Assembly (NCBI RefSeq): GCF_025950525.1
Contig: NZ_JAPDGS010000001.1
Coordinates: 744,001-808,000 of the forward strand
Direction: 5' to 3'
Source of the DNA: Stagnihabitans lacustris
GTDB lineage: Bacteria; Pseudomonadota; Alphaproteobacteria; Rhodobacterales; Rhodobacteraceae
DNA: 64,000 nucleotides
This document shows positions 7,989 through 17,858 of the stretch, piece after piece (positions within the stretch are counted from its first letter, which is position 1; the number at the start of each line of letters is the position of its first letter). The translations under genes and the position numbers were made by a program. Below the pieces are notes generated by a model that was not told the DNA's origin, did not search any database, and saw only the letters and a program-made list of their open reading frames with translations.

Positions 7989-9158
7989 CAGCGCCGCGGC
8001 AGCCGCCTCCAGCGCGCCCTTGCCATGCGGCACGCCAAGCGCCTGCAACCCCGCCTCGATCACCGCCAGCGCCCCCAGCGTCATATGGGCGTTCACATGG
8101 CCCATATGGGCGATGCGCAGCCAGCCCGAGGCCTTGGGGTCCTGTTCGGTGCCCATGCCCAGCCCGACGCCCAGGGTCAACCCGTGCGGCGTCACCCAAT
8201 CGCGCAGCGCCGCCGCATGGGGCGCGCCGAAATGCACCGAGGTGACAGACCGCCCCCGCGCCGCAGGATCGGCCACATTCAGCCTGATCGCGGGATTGCC
8301 CTGGCCCCAGGCCTGAACCGCGGCCCAGACGGCGCTTGCCAGCCTTTCGTGGCGCGACCACAGCGCGGTCAGCCCCTCTTCGCGCAGGATCATGGTCAGG
8401 GATTCCCGCAGGGCATAAAGGTGATGGGTGGGCGCGGTGCCGAACCAATAGTGCCAGAACTCGGCCGGGTTCGCGCGCAAGGTCCAATCCCAATAGGGCG
8501 TGCGCAGACCGGCCGAAAGCCCCGCCACCCGCGCCCGTTCCGAGAACCAGACAAAGCCCATGCCGGGCGGCGCCATCAGCCCCTTTTGACTGGCGCCAAG
8601 CAGCACATCGACGCCCCAATCGTCCATCCGAACCTCGTCACAACCCAAAGAGGCCACGCAATCCAGCGCCAGCAGCGCCTCTGACCCCGCCGCATCCATC
8701 GCCGCCCGGATCGCCGCCACATCGGACCGGACAGAGGTCGCCGTATCGACATGGGTCACAAGCACGGCCCTGATCCCGGGGCCCGCAAGTGCTGCCCGAA
8801 CCGCCGCAGGATCGGCCGGCGTGTTGCGGCCAAAGTCGATCAGCTGGACCTCGACCCCCAACCCCCGCAGCACGCCCGCCCAGCCATGGCCAAAGGTCCC
8901 GCAAGCCAACAAAAGCACCCGGTCGCCGCGGGAAAACAGGTTGGTCGCCATCGCCTCCCAGGTGCCATGGCCGTTGCACAGATACATCGCCAGATGCGCC
9001 TTGGTCCCGGCCAGCGTCTTCAGGTCGGCGGCAAGGTCTGCCGCCATGGCCTCGATCTCGGGCGCATAGATATCGGGTGCGGCGCGGTGCATCGCGGCCA
9101 ACACGCGGTCAGGCAGGACCGAGGGTCCGGGAATGGCGGTGTAATGGCGTCCGGTCAT
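7971..9158 (-). CDS. Class V aminotransferase (alanine/serine-glyoxylate type)
   Basis: A 395-residue PLP enzyme of the alanine-glyoxylate and serine-glyoxylate aminotransferase family. The Schiff-base lysine is K192 in GASQKGLMAPPG, and the cofactor aspartate is in LALDCVAS (about D167). Such enzymes move an amino group between alanine or serine and glyoxylate or hydroxypyruvate; some relatives act on other amino donors, so the exact pair is uncertain. It is a single gene, convergent with and overlapping the P1 peptidase by 18 bp. Confidence 0.85.
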   Translation of the reverse strand: MTGRHYTAIPGPSVLPDRVLAAMHRAAPDIYAPEIEAMAADLAADLKTLAGTKAHLAMYLCNGHGTWEAMATNLFSRGDRVLLLACGTFGHGWAGVLRGLGVEVQLIDFGRNTPADPAAVRAALAGPGIRAVLVTHVDTATSVRSDVAAIRAAMDAAGSEALLALDCVASLGCDEVRMDDWGVDVLLGASQKGLMAPPGMGFVWFSERARVAGLSAGLRTPYWDWTLRANPAEFWHYWFGTAPTHHLYALRESLTMILREEGLTALWSRHERLASAVWAAVQAWGQGNPAIRLNVADPAARGRSVTSVHFGAPHAAALRDWVTPHGLTLGVGLGMGTEQDPKASGWLRIAHMGHVNAHMTLGALAVIEAGLQALGVPHGKGALEAAAAALSGPGK

Positions 9159-9269
9159 GGGGGGCTCCTTTGGCCATAGGGGTAGAGTTGCAGGCCAGCG
9201 GGGTCAACTCGGCTTGCGGGGGGGCGTCAAAATCCCTAAGTCCTTGCGTGACGGACAAGAGGGCGAAAG

Positions 9270-9956
9270 ATGGGATTGCGCGACAGGCTTCGGGCCTTGC
9301 AAGACAGGCTGACCGAGGCCTATGGCCGCGACATCTCGACGCCCGAGGCCCGGCGCGCGGCCTGGTGGCATTTCCAGCTGAACGATCACGCCTTCTTGCG
9401 GGTTTGGTGGACGAACCTGGATCAGATCGCGCCGGGGGTCTGGCGGTCGAACCAGCCCTCTCCGGGGCGGCTGGCGGACTGGGCGCGGCGGCTTGGGTTG
9501 CGGACGGTCTTGAACCTGCGGGGCCAGCCGCGCGAGGGGTTCTTTCTGTTCGAGAAAGAGGCCACCGAGGCGCTGGGTCTGACCCGGATCGACCTGCCCT
9601 TTGGCGCGCGCCGTGCGCCACAGCGGGACGAGCTGTTGACCCTGATCGACACGATGACCCAGATGGAAAAGCCCGCGCTGATCCATTGCAAAAGCGGGGC
9701 GGACCGCACGGGCATGGCTGCGGCCATCTATCTGGTGGCGATTGCGGGGCGTCCCTTGGCGGATGCCATGCGGCAGCTGTCGTTGCGCTATCTGCATCTG
9801 AGCCGGTCGAAAACCGGCATCATGGACGAGGTGCTTTTGTGTTATGGCGAAGAGGCGCAGGGCCGCAGCTTTCGCCAATGGGTCGAAGAGGATTACGACG
9901 CGGCGCGGATCTCGGCCAGTTTCATCAAACGGCTGGGCGGGCCGCCGAAGTATTAG
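9270..9956 (+). CDS. Tyrosine/dual-specificity-type phosphatase
   Basis: A 228-residue phosphatase with the CX5R loop HCKSGADRTG (catalytic C140, R146). An earlier segment, WRSNQPSPGRL (58-68), is typical of the bacterial dual-specificity group, where R-S-x-Q-P precedes the core. Substrates in bacteria range from phosphotyrosine to phosphoinositides; nothing here decides. The next gene, ygfZ, follows after 9 bp on the same strand, so the two are likely co-transcribed. Confidence 0.85.
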   Translation: MGLRDRLRALQDRLTEAYGRDISTPEARRAAWWHFQLNDHAFLRVWWTNLDQIAPGVWRSNQPSPGRLADWARRLGLRTVLNLRGQPREGFFLFEKEATEALGLTRIDLPFGARRAPQRDELLTLIDTMTQMEKPALIHCKSGADRTGMAAAIYLVAIAGRPLADAMRQLSLRYLHLSRSKTGIMDEVLLCYGEEAQGRSFRQWVEEDYDAARISASFIKRLGGPPKY

Positions 9957-9965
9957 GGGGTAGGG

Positions 9966-10712
9966 ATGGAACGGCGGATCGTGGGTCTTGACGGGGCAGA
10001 GGCCCTGAAGTTTCTGCAAGGCCTTGTGACCAATGACGTCCTGCGGCTGGAGAAGGGCCCGGGCCTGATCTGGACCGCGCTTTTGACGCCGCAGGGCAAG
10101 TATCTGGCGGATTTCTTTGTCGGTCGCGATGGGGCGGGGCTGTTTCTGGACCTGCCCGAGGCCTTGGCGGAGGGCGTCTTGCGCCGGCTGACGCTGTATC
10201 GCTTGCGCGCCGATGTGCGCTTTGTGCCGCGTGCGGGCGGTGTGGTGCGGGGGATTGGGGCGGCCCCGGAGGGTGCCTTGGAGGACCCGCGCCATGACGC
10301 TATGGGCTGGCGGTTCTATGGTTCCGGGCAAGAGGCCCCGGTGGATTGGGACGCGCTGCGGGTGGCGCATCTGATCCCCGAAACCGGCATCGAGCTGATC
10401 CCGGAGGAGAGCTATCCACTGGAACTGGGGTTCGAGCGGCTGCACGGCGTCGACTTCCGCAAGGGCTGTTACGTCGGTCAGGAAGTCACCGCCCGGATGA
10501 AGCACAAGACCGAGCTGAAGAAGGGCCTCGTGCGGGTCGCGCTGGAGGCTCCGGTGCCGGTGGGGACCCTGCTGATGGCGGGCGGCAAGGAGGCGGGTTC
10601 GGTCTATACCCAGTCGGGCGGGCGGGGTCTGGCCTGGGTGCGCTTTGACCGGGCCTTGGGCGATATGGAAGCGGATGGCGTGCGGGTCCGCCAGGATACG
10701 GATTTTTCGTAG
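9966..10712 (+). CDS. ygfZ: Folate-binding protein YgfZ
   Basis: A 248-residue GcvT-like protein that uses tetrahydrofolate to help build or repair iron-sulfur clusters in selected enzymes. The diagnostic motif KGCYVGQEV, with its essential cysteine, is near residues 160-168. Start at 9966 gives MERRIVGLDG, as in relatives. The last codons (RQDTDFS) lie inside the left arm of a perfect 20-bp hairpin whose loop contains the TAG stop. This tail seems longer than the usual family end, so part of the C-terminus may have been created by that palindrome. Confidence 0.93.
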   Translation: MERRIVGLDGAEALKFLQGLVTNDVLRLEKGPGLIWTALLTPQGKYLADFFVGRDGAGLFLDLPEALAEGVLRRLTLYRLRADVRFVPRAGGVVRGIGAAPEGALEDPRHDAMGWRFYGSGQEAPVDWDALRVAHLIPETGIELIPEESYPLELGFERLHGVDFRKGCYVGQEVTARMKHKTELKKGLVRVALEAPVPVGTLLMAGGKEAGSVYTQSGGRGLAWVRFDRALGDMEADGVRVRQDTDFS

Positions 10713-10732
10713 AAAAATCCGTATCCTGGCGG
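10688..10732. repeat. Perfect 20-bp hairpin with the ygfZ stop codon in its loop
   Basis: The arm 10688-10707 is the exact reverse complement of 10713-10732. The five-base loop CGTAG (10708-10712) holds the stop codon of ygfZ. The left arm is coding sequence and the right arm is not. The stem has a T5/A5 block next to the loop. It could act as terminator or 3' stabiliser but no T-tract follows the stem. Confidence 0.95.
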
Positions 10733-10736
10733 AGGG

Positions 10737-10766
10737 GGCCGCTTTTGCCCAAGGGCAAAAGCGGCC
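10737..10766. repeat. Perfect 14-bp hairpin following the ygfZ hairpin
   Basis: Arms 10737-10750 (GGCCGCTTTTGCCC) and 10753-10766 pair exactly around AA. It starts 4 bp after the preceding hairpin. The pattern GGGGCCG-TTTT is shared with the last hairpin of the clpX cluster at 49818. From 10767 to 10889 there is no gene; 10794-10826 holds a loose 13-14 bp repeat of TGCC(C)GAGTT(C/T)GGG. Confidence 0.9.
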
Positions 10767-10889
10767 TTGGCGCCCATCCTGACAGGTTTGGATTGCCGAG
10801 TTCGGGTGCCCGAGTTTGGGTGCCGGGAGAGAAGCGACGGGATGGAAACGGCGGCTGCGGCGCACGTGTGCGGCCAGATTGACCCAGCC

Positions 10890-11558
10890 TCAGCCCTTGA
10901 GGATTTCCGACAAGAGCCTTGCGGCCTCGGCCTTGGGGGCGGCGAGTTTGCTGCGGTCCTCGCCCGGGAAGAACCGGGCGCGGGTGGCGCTGGCCAGCGC
11001 ACGCGGTGTGGCGATCACCACGCGGGGGCCGATCTTGACCGTCTCGGCCTGCCAGGAGGAGGCCAGCGCGATCTGGGCGGCCTTTGACGCCCCATAGGCG
11101 CCAAAGAACTTCTGCCCGGCGCGGGGGTCATCGAAAAACACCGCGGTGCCCTGGCCCACTTTCAACAGCGGCTCGATCATCGGGATCAACTGGCCCGTGG
11201 CGCGGATGTTGGTGGCCAAGGCCTTGTCCCAGTCCTTTTGCGCCAAGGAGCCCGCCGGAGCCATCGGCGTCGCATGGATCGCCGTATGGGCCCAAAGCTG
11301 CAAGCCGCCCCAGCGCTGGTGGATCGACAGACACAGGTGGCGCATGGCGTCGTCGTTGGTGACATCCATCGGCGCCAGCGTCAGCCCGCCCGCGCCCGGA
11401 AGCGCCAGCGCCTTGACGCGGTCGTCCAGCTCTTCAAGGCCGCCCACGGTGCGCGCCACGGCCACGACATGCCAGCCCTGGGCCGCCAATTGCTCAGCCA
11501 GGGCTGCGCCCAAACCGCGGGAGGCTCCGGTGACGAGGGCAAGCTTGGGTTGGGTCAT
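10890..11558 (-). CDS. Short-chain dehydrogenase/reductase
   Basis: A 222-residue Rossmann-fold oxidoreductase. The NAD(P)-binding motif TGASRGLG is at residues 10-17 and the catalytic YGASK motif at about 155-159. The arginine after VAVA (about R36) hints at NADPH preference. It is similar to small SDR proteins annotated only as oxidoreductases; the substrate cannot be told. It stands alone, with the ygfZ hairpins beyond its 3' end and a 17-bp repeat upstream. Confidence 0.85.
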   Translation of the reverse strand: MTQPKLALVTGASRGLGAALAEQLAAQGWHVVAVARTVGGLEELDDRVKALALPGAGGLTLAPMDVTNDDAMRHLCLSIHQRWGGLQLWAHTAIHATPMAPAGSLAQKDWDKALATNIRATGQLIPMIEPLLKVGQGTAVFFDDPRAGQKFFGAYGASKAAQIALASSWQAETVKIGPRVVIATPRALASATRARFFPGEDRSKLAAPKAEAARLLSEILKG

Positions 11559-11580
11559 CTGGGGCCTCGTCCTTTGGGTG

Positions 11581-11626
11581 CTTTTTGGCTTTGGGCGTTT
11601 TCTGGCTTTGGGCGTTTTTCTGGCGG
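11581..11626. repeat. 17-bp tandem repeat upstream of the SDR gene
   Basis: CTTTTTGGCTTTGGGCG (11581-11597) is followed by TTTTCTGGCTTTGGGCG (11598-11614) and a partial third copy. It lies 22 bp upstream of the minus-strand SDR start, probably in its promoter or leader. Confidence 0.75.
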
Positions 11627-11653
11627 ATAGCGCCCGGGGGTTTCACACCCCCC

Positions 11654-11725
11654 GCGCCGGTTGGTTCTCGGACCCATGGCGCACCAACCGGCGCACCCTA
11701 TGGAGTATTTGGGCCAGTATGAAAG
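11654..11725. repeat. Hairpin plus TATTTGGG-CAGTATGAAAG element
   Basis: A perfect 12-bp inverted repeat (11654-11665 and 11683-11694, 17-nt loop) is followed by a 23-bp motif at 11703-11725 containing TATTTGGGCCAGTATGAAAG. The same motif with two changes occurs after a GC hairpin behind pyrE at 27116-27138, so this is a dispersed intergenic element. The rest of 11559-11805 shows no gene. Confidence 0.7.
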
Positions 11726-11805
11726 GAATTAGGATGCAGACGCAGAAAGCGCAAGCGGGCTTGCAAGGGCTTGATCCCGCGCGCCCAAATTTGCGCCTGT
11801 GGCGT

Positions 11806-12171
11806 TCATTTGCCGGTTTGGGTGATTTCGGCCAGGCGGGCCTGGATCAGGGCCTGGATCAGGGGCTCGGGCAGGGGATGGGCGGGGGTGAAAGAGATCG
11901 CGCCGGGGGTGGTCTTGAAGCCCTGGGTCAGATCGCCGAGTTGGCCAATGATATTGCCGGAATGGGGGTAATAGCCGCAATTGCGTGCAAAGGCCGCGTA
12001 GCCCGCCACCATGCGGCCTTTGGACCCCGGTTGGCGAAAGCCGGGCATCTTGTAGGAGATGACCTCCAGGTGGTCGGGCAGGCGGGATTTGATCACAGCG
12101 CGCAGCCAGGTCAGGGCCTGGGCCTGATCCGGGGGCAGGGCGGAGATATAGGCATCGACTTCGGCGGACAT
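11806..12171 (-). CDS. DUF1801 (YdhG-like) protein
   Basis: A 121-residue small soluble protein. The segment VISYKMPGFRQPG with the later CGYYPHSGNII is typical of the DUF1801 fold, in which B. subtilis YdhG/frataxin-like proteins were linked to iron delivery. No signal peptide. It is 49 bp downstream of purF on the same strand and could be read through from it. The C-terminal PLIQALIQA stretch reflects a 12-bp DNA duplication (11839-11862). Confidence 0.82.
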   Translation of the reverse strand: MSAEVDAYISALPPDQAQALTWLRAVIKSRLPDHLEVISYKMPGFRQPGSKGRMVAGYAAFARNCGYYPHSGNIIGQLGDLTQGFKTTPGAISFTPAHPLPEPLIQALIQARLAEITQTGK

Positions 12172-12220
12172 GGGACCCCCTTTGGCGAAGGGAAACCCGG
12201 CAGGCGCCGCAGATCAAGGC

Positions 12221-13702
12221 CTATTCGGCGGCCTTCATCTCGAAACCCTCTTCGACCTTGTCGGAGGGGATGATCGGATAGTCGCCCGAGAAGCAGGCGT
12301 CGCAGAACTTGGGCGCCTTGGGGTCGCGGCCATTCGCCTCGCCGGTGGCGCGGTAAAGCCCATCCAGCGAGATGAACTTCAGGCTGTCGACCCCGATCCA
12401 GTCGCGCATCTCGTCTTCGGACATGGTGGCGGCCAGGAGTTTGGACCGCTCCGGCGTGTCGACACCGTAAAAGCACGGCCAGGCGGTGGGGGGGCTTGCG
12501 ATGCGGAAGTGGACCTCGGCCGCGCCCGCGTCCAGGATCATGTCCTTGATCTTGCGGGACGTCGTGCCGCGGACGACCGAGTCGTCGACCAGGATCACAC
12601 GTTTGCCTTTGATCAGCGCGCGGTTGACGTTCAGCTTCAGCCTTACGCCCATGTTGCGGATCGACTCGGACGGCTCGATGAAGGTCCGGCCCATATATTG
12701 ATTGCGGATGATGCCCATGCCGAAGGGGATGCCGCTTTCGTGCGCAAAGCCGATGGCGGCGGGGGTGCCCGAATCGGGGACCGGGCAGACCAGGTCGGCA
12801 TCCACCGGCGCCTCACGCGCCAGTTCGACGCCGATCTGACGCCGGGTCTCATAGACGCTGCGGCCGCCGATGATCGAATCGGGGCGGCTGAAGTAAACCT
12901 GCTCAAAGATGCAGAACCGCGAGGCCGGGGCGCCGAAGGGACGGGTCGAGGTGATCTTGCCGTCCTCGATCACCACCATCTCGCCGGGGTCGATTTCGCG
13001 GACGAATTCTGCGCCGACGATGTCCAGCGCGCAGGTTTCCGACGACAGGGCCCAGGCGCTGTCACCCAGGCGGCCCAGCACCAGGGGCCGCACGCCCAGG
13101 GGGTCGCGCACGCCGATCAGCTTGGTCCGGGTCATGGCGACGACAGAGAACGCGCCCTCGACGCGGCGCAGCGCGTCCTTCATGCGTTCCGGAATCGTCT
13201 TCTGGATCGAACGCGCCATCAGGTGGATGATACATTCCGAGTCCGAAGAGGACTGGAAGATCGAGCCGCGCTCGATCAGCTCGCGCCGAAGGGCTGCCGC
13301 ATTGGTCAGGTTGCCGTTGTGGGCAATGGCCGCGCCGCCCATCGAGAATTCGCCAAAAAAGGGCTGGACGTCGCGGATCGCGGTGGCCCCCTTGGACCCG
13401 GCGGTCGAATAGCGCACATGACCGATGGCCAAGGGCCCCGGCAGGGTGTCCATCACATCGGGCTTGGTGAAATTGTCGCGGACATAGCCAAAGCGGCGGG
13501 CCGAGTTGAAGCCGTGGCTGGCGTCATGGGACACGATGCCGCCGGCCTCTTGCCCCCGATGCTGCAGCGCATGAAGGCCAAGCGCCACGAAGTTGGCCGC
13601 ATCGCCAACCCCGATCACACCGAAAATCCCACACTCTTCCTTCAGCTTGTCCCCAGTCAACGGATCGGCGTCGAACGGATGGGCGAGGGGGGGGCGCTTC
13701 AT
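12221..13702 (-). CDS. purF: Amidophosphoribosyltransferase
   Basis: A 493-residue enzyme catalysing the committed step of purine synthesis, PRPP plus glutamine to phosphoribosylamine. The Ntn glutaminase begins at C24 (CGIFGV), so a 23-residue leader must be removed as in B. subtilis-type PurF. The PRPP-binding motif VILVDDSVVRGTT lies near residue 368 in the phosphoribosyltransferase half. The C-terminal region with FCDACFSG (near 473) contributes cysteines that fit iron-sulfur coordination in that enzyme type. cvpA lies directly upstream on the same strand, as in E. coli cvpA-purF. Confidence 0.96.
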   Translation of the reverse strand: MKRPPLAHPFDADPLTGDKLKEECGIFGVIGVGDAANFVALGLHALQHRGQEAGGIVSHDASHGFNSARRFGYVRDNFTKPDVMDTLPGPLAIGHVRYSTAGSKGATAIRDVQPFFGEFSMGGAAIAHNGNLTNAAALRRELIERGSIFQSSSDSECIIHLMARSIQKTIPERMKDALRRVEGAFSVVAMTRTKLIGVRDPLGVRPLVLGRLGDSAWALSSETCALDIVGAEFVREIDPGEMVVIEDGKITSTRPFGAPASRFCIFEQVYFSRPDSIIGGRSVYETRRQIGVELAREAPVDADLVCPVPDSGTPAAIGFAHESGIPFGMGIIRNQYMGRTFIEPSESIRNMGVRLKLNVNRALIKGKRVILVDDSVVRGTTSRKIKDMILDAGAAEVHFRIASPPTAWPCFYGVDTPERSKLLAATMSEDEMRDWIGVDSLKFISLDGLYRATGEANGRDPKAPKFCDACFSGDYPIIPSDKVEEGFEMKAAE

Positions 13703-13778
13703 GGAACCTCCTAGGCTGGCGTGGGGTTCACTTATGCCTTTGCAGCGGCCATGTCACCCCCAGAACGACAGGAAGCGG

Positions 13779-14372
13779 TCAGCCGCCGGTGGTGGTGCCG
13801 GTTTGCGGGGCGGTCGTGCCGCCAGCGCCGCGGCAAACGCCGGTCAGCTGTTCGTATTGGCCCTGGATCGTGGCCATCAGGTTGGTCGGAACCAGGCCCT
13901 GGACATCGCCCGTCACGCCGGCAAAGACCTGAGCCGAGCGGGACTTGTCCACCATCTCGACCTCTTGCTGGGCCATGCCATAGACGACAAAGGCGGCTGC
14001 GACCAAGAGGATGCCGCGCGCGGCGCCGAAGAAGAAGCCAAGCGCCTGATCCAGCCCCCCCAGAACCGAACGCTGCACGACCGAGGAAAACAGCGGCGTG
14101 AACAGCGAGGCCAAGATCAGGCCGACGGCAAAGACCGCGAGGAAAGCCGCGATGATCGACAATTCGCAATTCTCGCCGATCATCTTGTTCAGGACCGGGA
14201 TTTCCTTGACCAGCGGCTGCGCCGCGCCGGCAAAGACATAGGCCAGCACTGCGGCGCCGACCCATCCGGCAATCGCCATGATCTCGCGGACCACGCCGCG
14301 CGAATAGGCGAGGATCGCCGACAGAAGGATCACACCGGCCACGACGCCGTCGACGATGGTAAAACTGTCCAT
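13779..14372 (-). CDS. cvpA: CvpA family membrane protein
   Basis: A 197-residue integral membrane protein with four hydrophobic segments (about residues 7-25, 32-50, 72-96 and 108-132) and a polar C-terminal tail rich in Gly/Thr. CvpA is needed for colicin V production and bile or envelope stress tolerance in enterics; its biochemical role is unclear. Only 11 bp separate it from radA upstream, and purF follows 76 bp downstream, so radA-cvpA-purF is a likely transcription unit. Confidence 0.9.
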   Translation of the reverse strand: MDSFTIVDGVVAGVILLSAILAYSRGVVREIMAIAGWVGAAVLAYVFAGAAQPLVKEIPVLNKMIGENCELSIIAAFLAVFAVGLILASLFTPLFSSVVQRSVLGGLDQALGFFFGAARGILLVAAAFVVYGMAQQEVEMVDKSRSAQVFAGVTGDVQGLVPTNLMATIQGQYEQLTGVCRGAGGTTAPQTGTTTGG

Positions 14373-14383
14373 AACTCTCTCCG

Positions 14384-15738
<1,355 letters not shown>

Positions 15739-15742
<4 letters not shown>

Positions 15743-16176
15743 GCGCCCTTATCCTTGAACGACAGGCCTGCCACCAGCCCCGCCAGCACGCAGGCGGTGA
15801 AAAGCCAAAGCCCCCAGGCGGTTTCCACGGTGGCCAGGCCCACGCCCTTTGCCAGCACGATGTAAAGCGCGGCCAGAAAGATGTCGGCCATGGCCAGGCG
15901 GCCCAGAATATGCAGCACCGGCGCGACCTTGGGCGACAAAAGCCCGGCTTGGGTCAGCGCAAGGCCGATGACCTTGGCATAGGGCACAAAGACCGCAAGG
16001 CAGGTGACAAGCAGCGCCAGCCCCGGATCGGTGCCCCACAGCGAGGCCAGCCCCGAGACGACCGAGATTTCCTCCATGCCAAAGATCGGCAGGACAGAGG
16101 CCCGCATCAGGGGCGCGAACCAGGCGATGGGGTAAAGGATCAGCAGGGCGTAAGGGATCAGGCGCATGGCCGCCAA
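15739..16176 (-). CDS. PqiA-like (paraquat-inducible protein A) membrane protein
   Basis: A 145-residue protein with four transmembrane helices, matching a single PqiA domain rather than the doubled domain of E. coli PqiA/YebS. PqiA-type proteins act with MCE proteins in envelope lipid transport. Here no pqiB/MCE gene is adjacent; instead radA follows with a 4-bp overlap. An in-frame ATG three codons later (MRLIPY) is an alternative start. Confidence 0.8.
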
Positions 16177-16230
16177 GATGATGCCATAGTGCCCCCGGCG
16201 TCAACGGCCCGGGCTCCGCTTCGGCTGCGG

Positions 16231-17016
16231 TCAGACGGGCTTGGGCTTGTTCAAGCTGACCACATTGTCCGGCACCAGATCCCCAGAGACGGGCTCATCG
16301 TGGTCCAGCATATAGCCGATCTCGGGCAGGACCTCGCGCAGGTCGGCTTCCAGACGTGCGATCTGCGCCTCGGCCTGGCGCTCTTCGGCCTCGACATCGG
16401 ACAGCCAGCGTTTGAGGTCGGCACAGACGCGCCGCGCGGTGGCGATGCGCTCGCCCACCATGTGGATTTCCTCTTGCCGCTGGGTCAGGAAGCCTTGCGC
16501 GCGGGCCACCTTGTCCTCGGCATAGGTCCGGGCCAGGTCGCGGGAGACATGGCTCATCTTGGCGGCCAGTTCCAGAAGGTCGGGCTCCAGATCGGCCAGG
16601 TCGGGATGGGTCCGCAGGTGGTCGAACCGCGTCTTGACGGATTCGAACTCCCCCGACAGCGCAAAGACCCCTTTGCGGTCGGCGGCATGGGCGCGGACAT
16701 AGGCCCTGGCCACGTCATCCAGGCTGATGGCAAAGCTGCGATGAGAGCGTTCCAGCGCCGCCATGCGCCGATTGGCGGGCAGATGAAAGCACAGCGCGAG
16801 GAAAAGCCCCGTCAGCCCCAGTTGCGCCCAGACCCCCGCCTGGGGCAGGGGCGTCCCGCCAAAGGATAGGCTCAGCTCGGGCCAGGGCAAAAGGCCGAAA
16901 ACCGCCGCCAGGCTGGCCGCAACCAGGCCCAGGGCCGCCGTCACAATCGCCCCCTGCGCCAATATGCGCGAGGCCCCGCCCATCGACCGCAGGGTCTCTG
17001 TCATCGAAATCGCCAT
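16231..17016 (-). CDS. Membrane-anchored coiled-coil protein, unknown
   Basis: A 261-residue protein I do not recognise as a named family. Two hydrophobic helices sit near the N-terminus (about 20-44 and 62-80); the rest is a long charged helical region (about 85-240) with coiled-coil character, ending in a short tail VVSLNKPKPV. It may be conserved in Rhodobacteraceae, where I recall similar proteins labelled loosely as DNA repair proteins without support. The gene is divergent from another coiled-coil gene at 17238. MTETLRS, four codons in, is an alternative start. Confidence 0.72.
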   Translation of the reverse strand: MAISMTETLRSMGGASRILAQGAIVTAALGLVAASLAAVFGLLPWPELSLSFGGTPLPQAGVWAQLGLTGLFLALCFHLPANRRMAALERSHRSFAISLDDVARAYVRAHAADRKGVFALSGEFESVKTRFDHLRTHPDLADLEPDLLELAAKMSHVSRDLARTYAEDKVARAQGFLTQRQEEIHMVGERIATARRVCADLKRWLSDVEAEERQAEAQIARLEADLREVLPEIGYMLDHDEPVSGDLVPDNVVSLNKPKPV

Positions 17017-17237
17017 TCACACCCCCGTGTATGGGGCCATTCACGGCAAGTTTTCCTTAAAGTCCATGTTTTTCATGGGTTGGGTGGCAAGAGACGGAAA
17101 ATCTGCGGCGGCTCTGCGGATTGTTTCCCTGTCAGGGCCAATGATTCGCGTTGCGGTGTCGGGGTGCCCGGATTTCCCCGTGTTTTTCCGCCCCTTTGGG
17201 TTAGCATCCCCTTAATAAATTCCTGAAGGAGAAGGCA

Positions 17238-17858
17238 ATGGCTGTTGGTTCCGCAGAGGTGAAGAAGCAGGTCGCGTCCTATAAAAAGGCGCTGAGCACA
17301 GCCGATGGTCATATCAAGGCCTTGTCGCAGATCGGCGCGGATGCGCTGAAAGACTACGGCCATCTGGCGCAAGAGGCCGCGGACATTGTGGCGGCGATGG
17401 CGCAGGTCAAGATCCACTTGGACGCCAGGTTGTCCGGGCTGAAGAGCGTGCCCGCCGATTTCAAGCGCATCAAGTCAGATGCCGAGATGGCCTTGGCCCG
17501 GTTCGAAGATGACAACAAGACCGTGACGGAGCTTTTCGACAGGATGGAAGAGGCCAAGAAAGCGCTTGCCAAGAACAAGATGGACAAGTCGCTGAAACAA
17601 AAGGCCGAAATCGCAGAACTGGCCTATGTGAAGGCCAGTCGGAACAGCGCCAAGGTCAACTCCGATGCGATGGAGATGCTTCGGCTGGGCGAGACCTATT
17701 GTGACGGGGTCGAATTCCAATACGACATCATGTCGGACCTGAGCGCCCAATTGAAGGCGCGCGTCAAGGAGTTCAAGACCATCTCGGATCAGGCAGACAA
17801 GCTGGCCGCAGCGGCCGAGAAAGCCCAAAAAGCAGCCGCTAAAGTCACAGGGATTTAG
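17238..17858 (+). CDS. Lysine-rich coiled-coil protein, unknown
   Basis: A 206-residue, almost entirely helical, soluble protein with many Lys/Ala/Asp residues and one Cys. GAAGGAGAAGGC right before the ATG is a strong ribosome site. The pattern recalls small TelA- or phage-shock-like helical bundles, but no diagnostic motif supports that. AAG and GAT codons are more frequent than in neighbours, though lysine content alone may explain it. It is divergent from a membrane-anchored coiled-coil gene and its stop overlaps the convergent mlaF by 4 bp. Confidence 0.7.
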   Translation: MAVGSAEVKKQVASYKKALSTADGHIKALSQIGADALKDYGHLAQEAADIVAAMAQVKIHLDARLSGLKSVPADFKRIKSDAEMALARFEDDNKTVTELFDRMEEAKKALAKNKMDKSLKQKAEIAELAYVKASRNSAKVNSDAMEMLRLGETYCDGVEFQYDIMSDLSAQLKARVKEFKTISDQADKLAAAAEKAQKAAAKVTGI

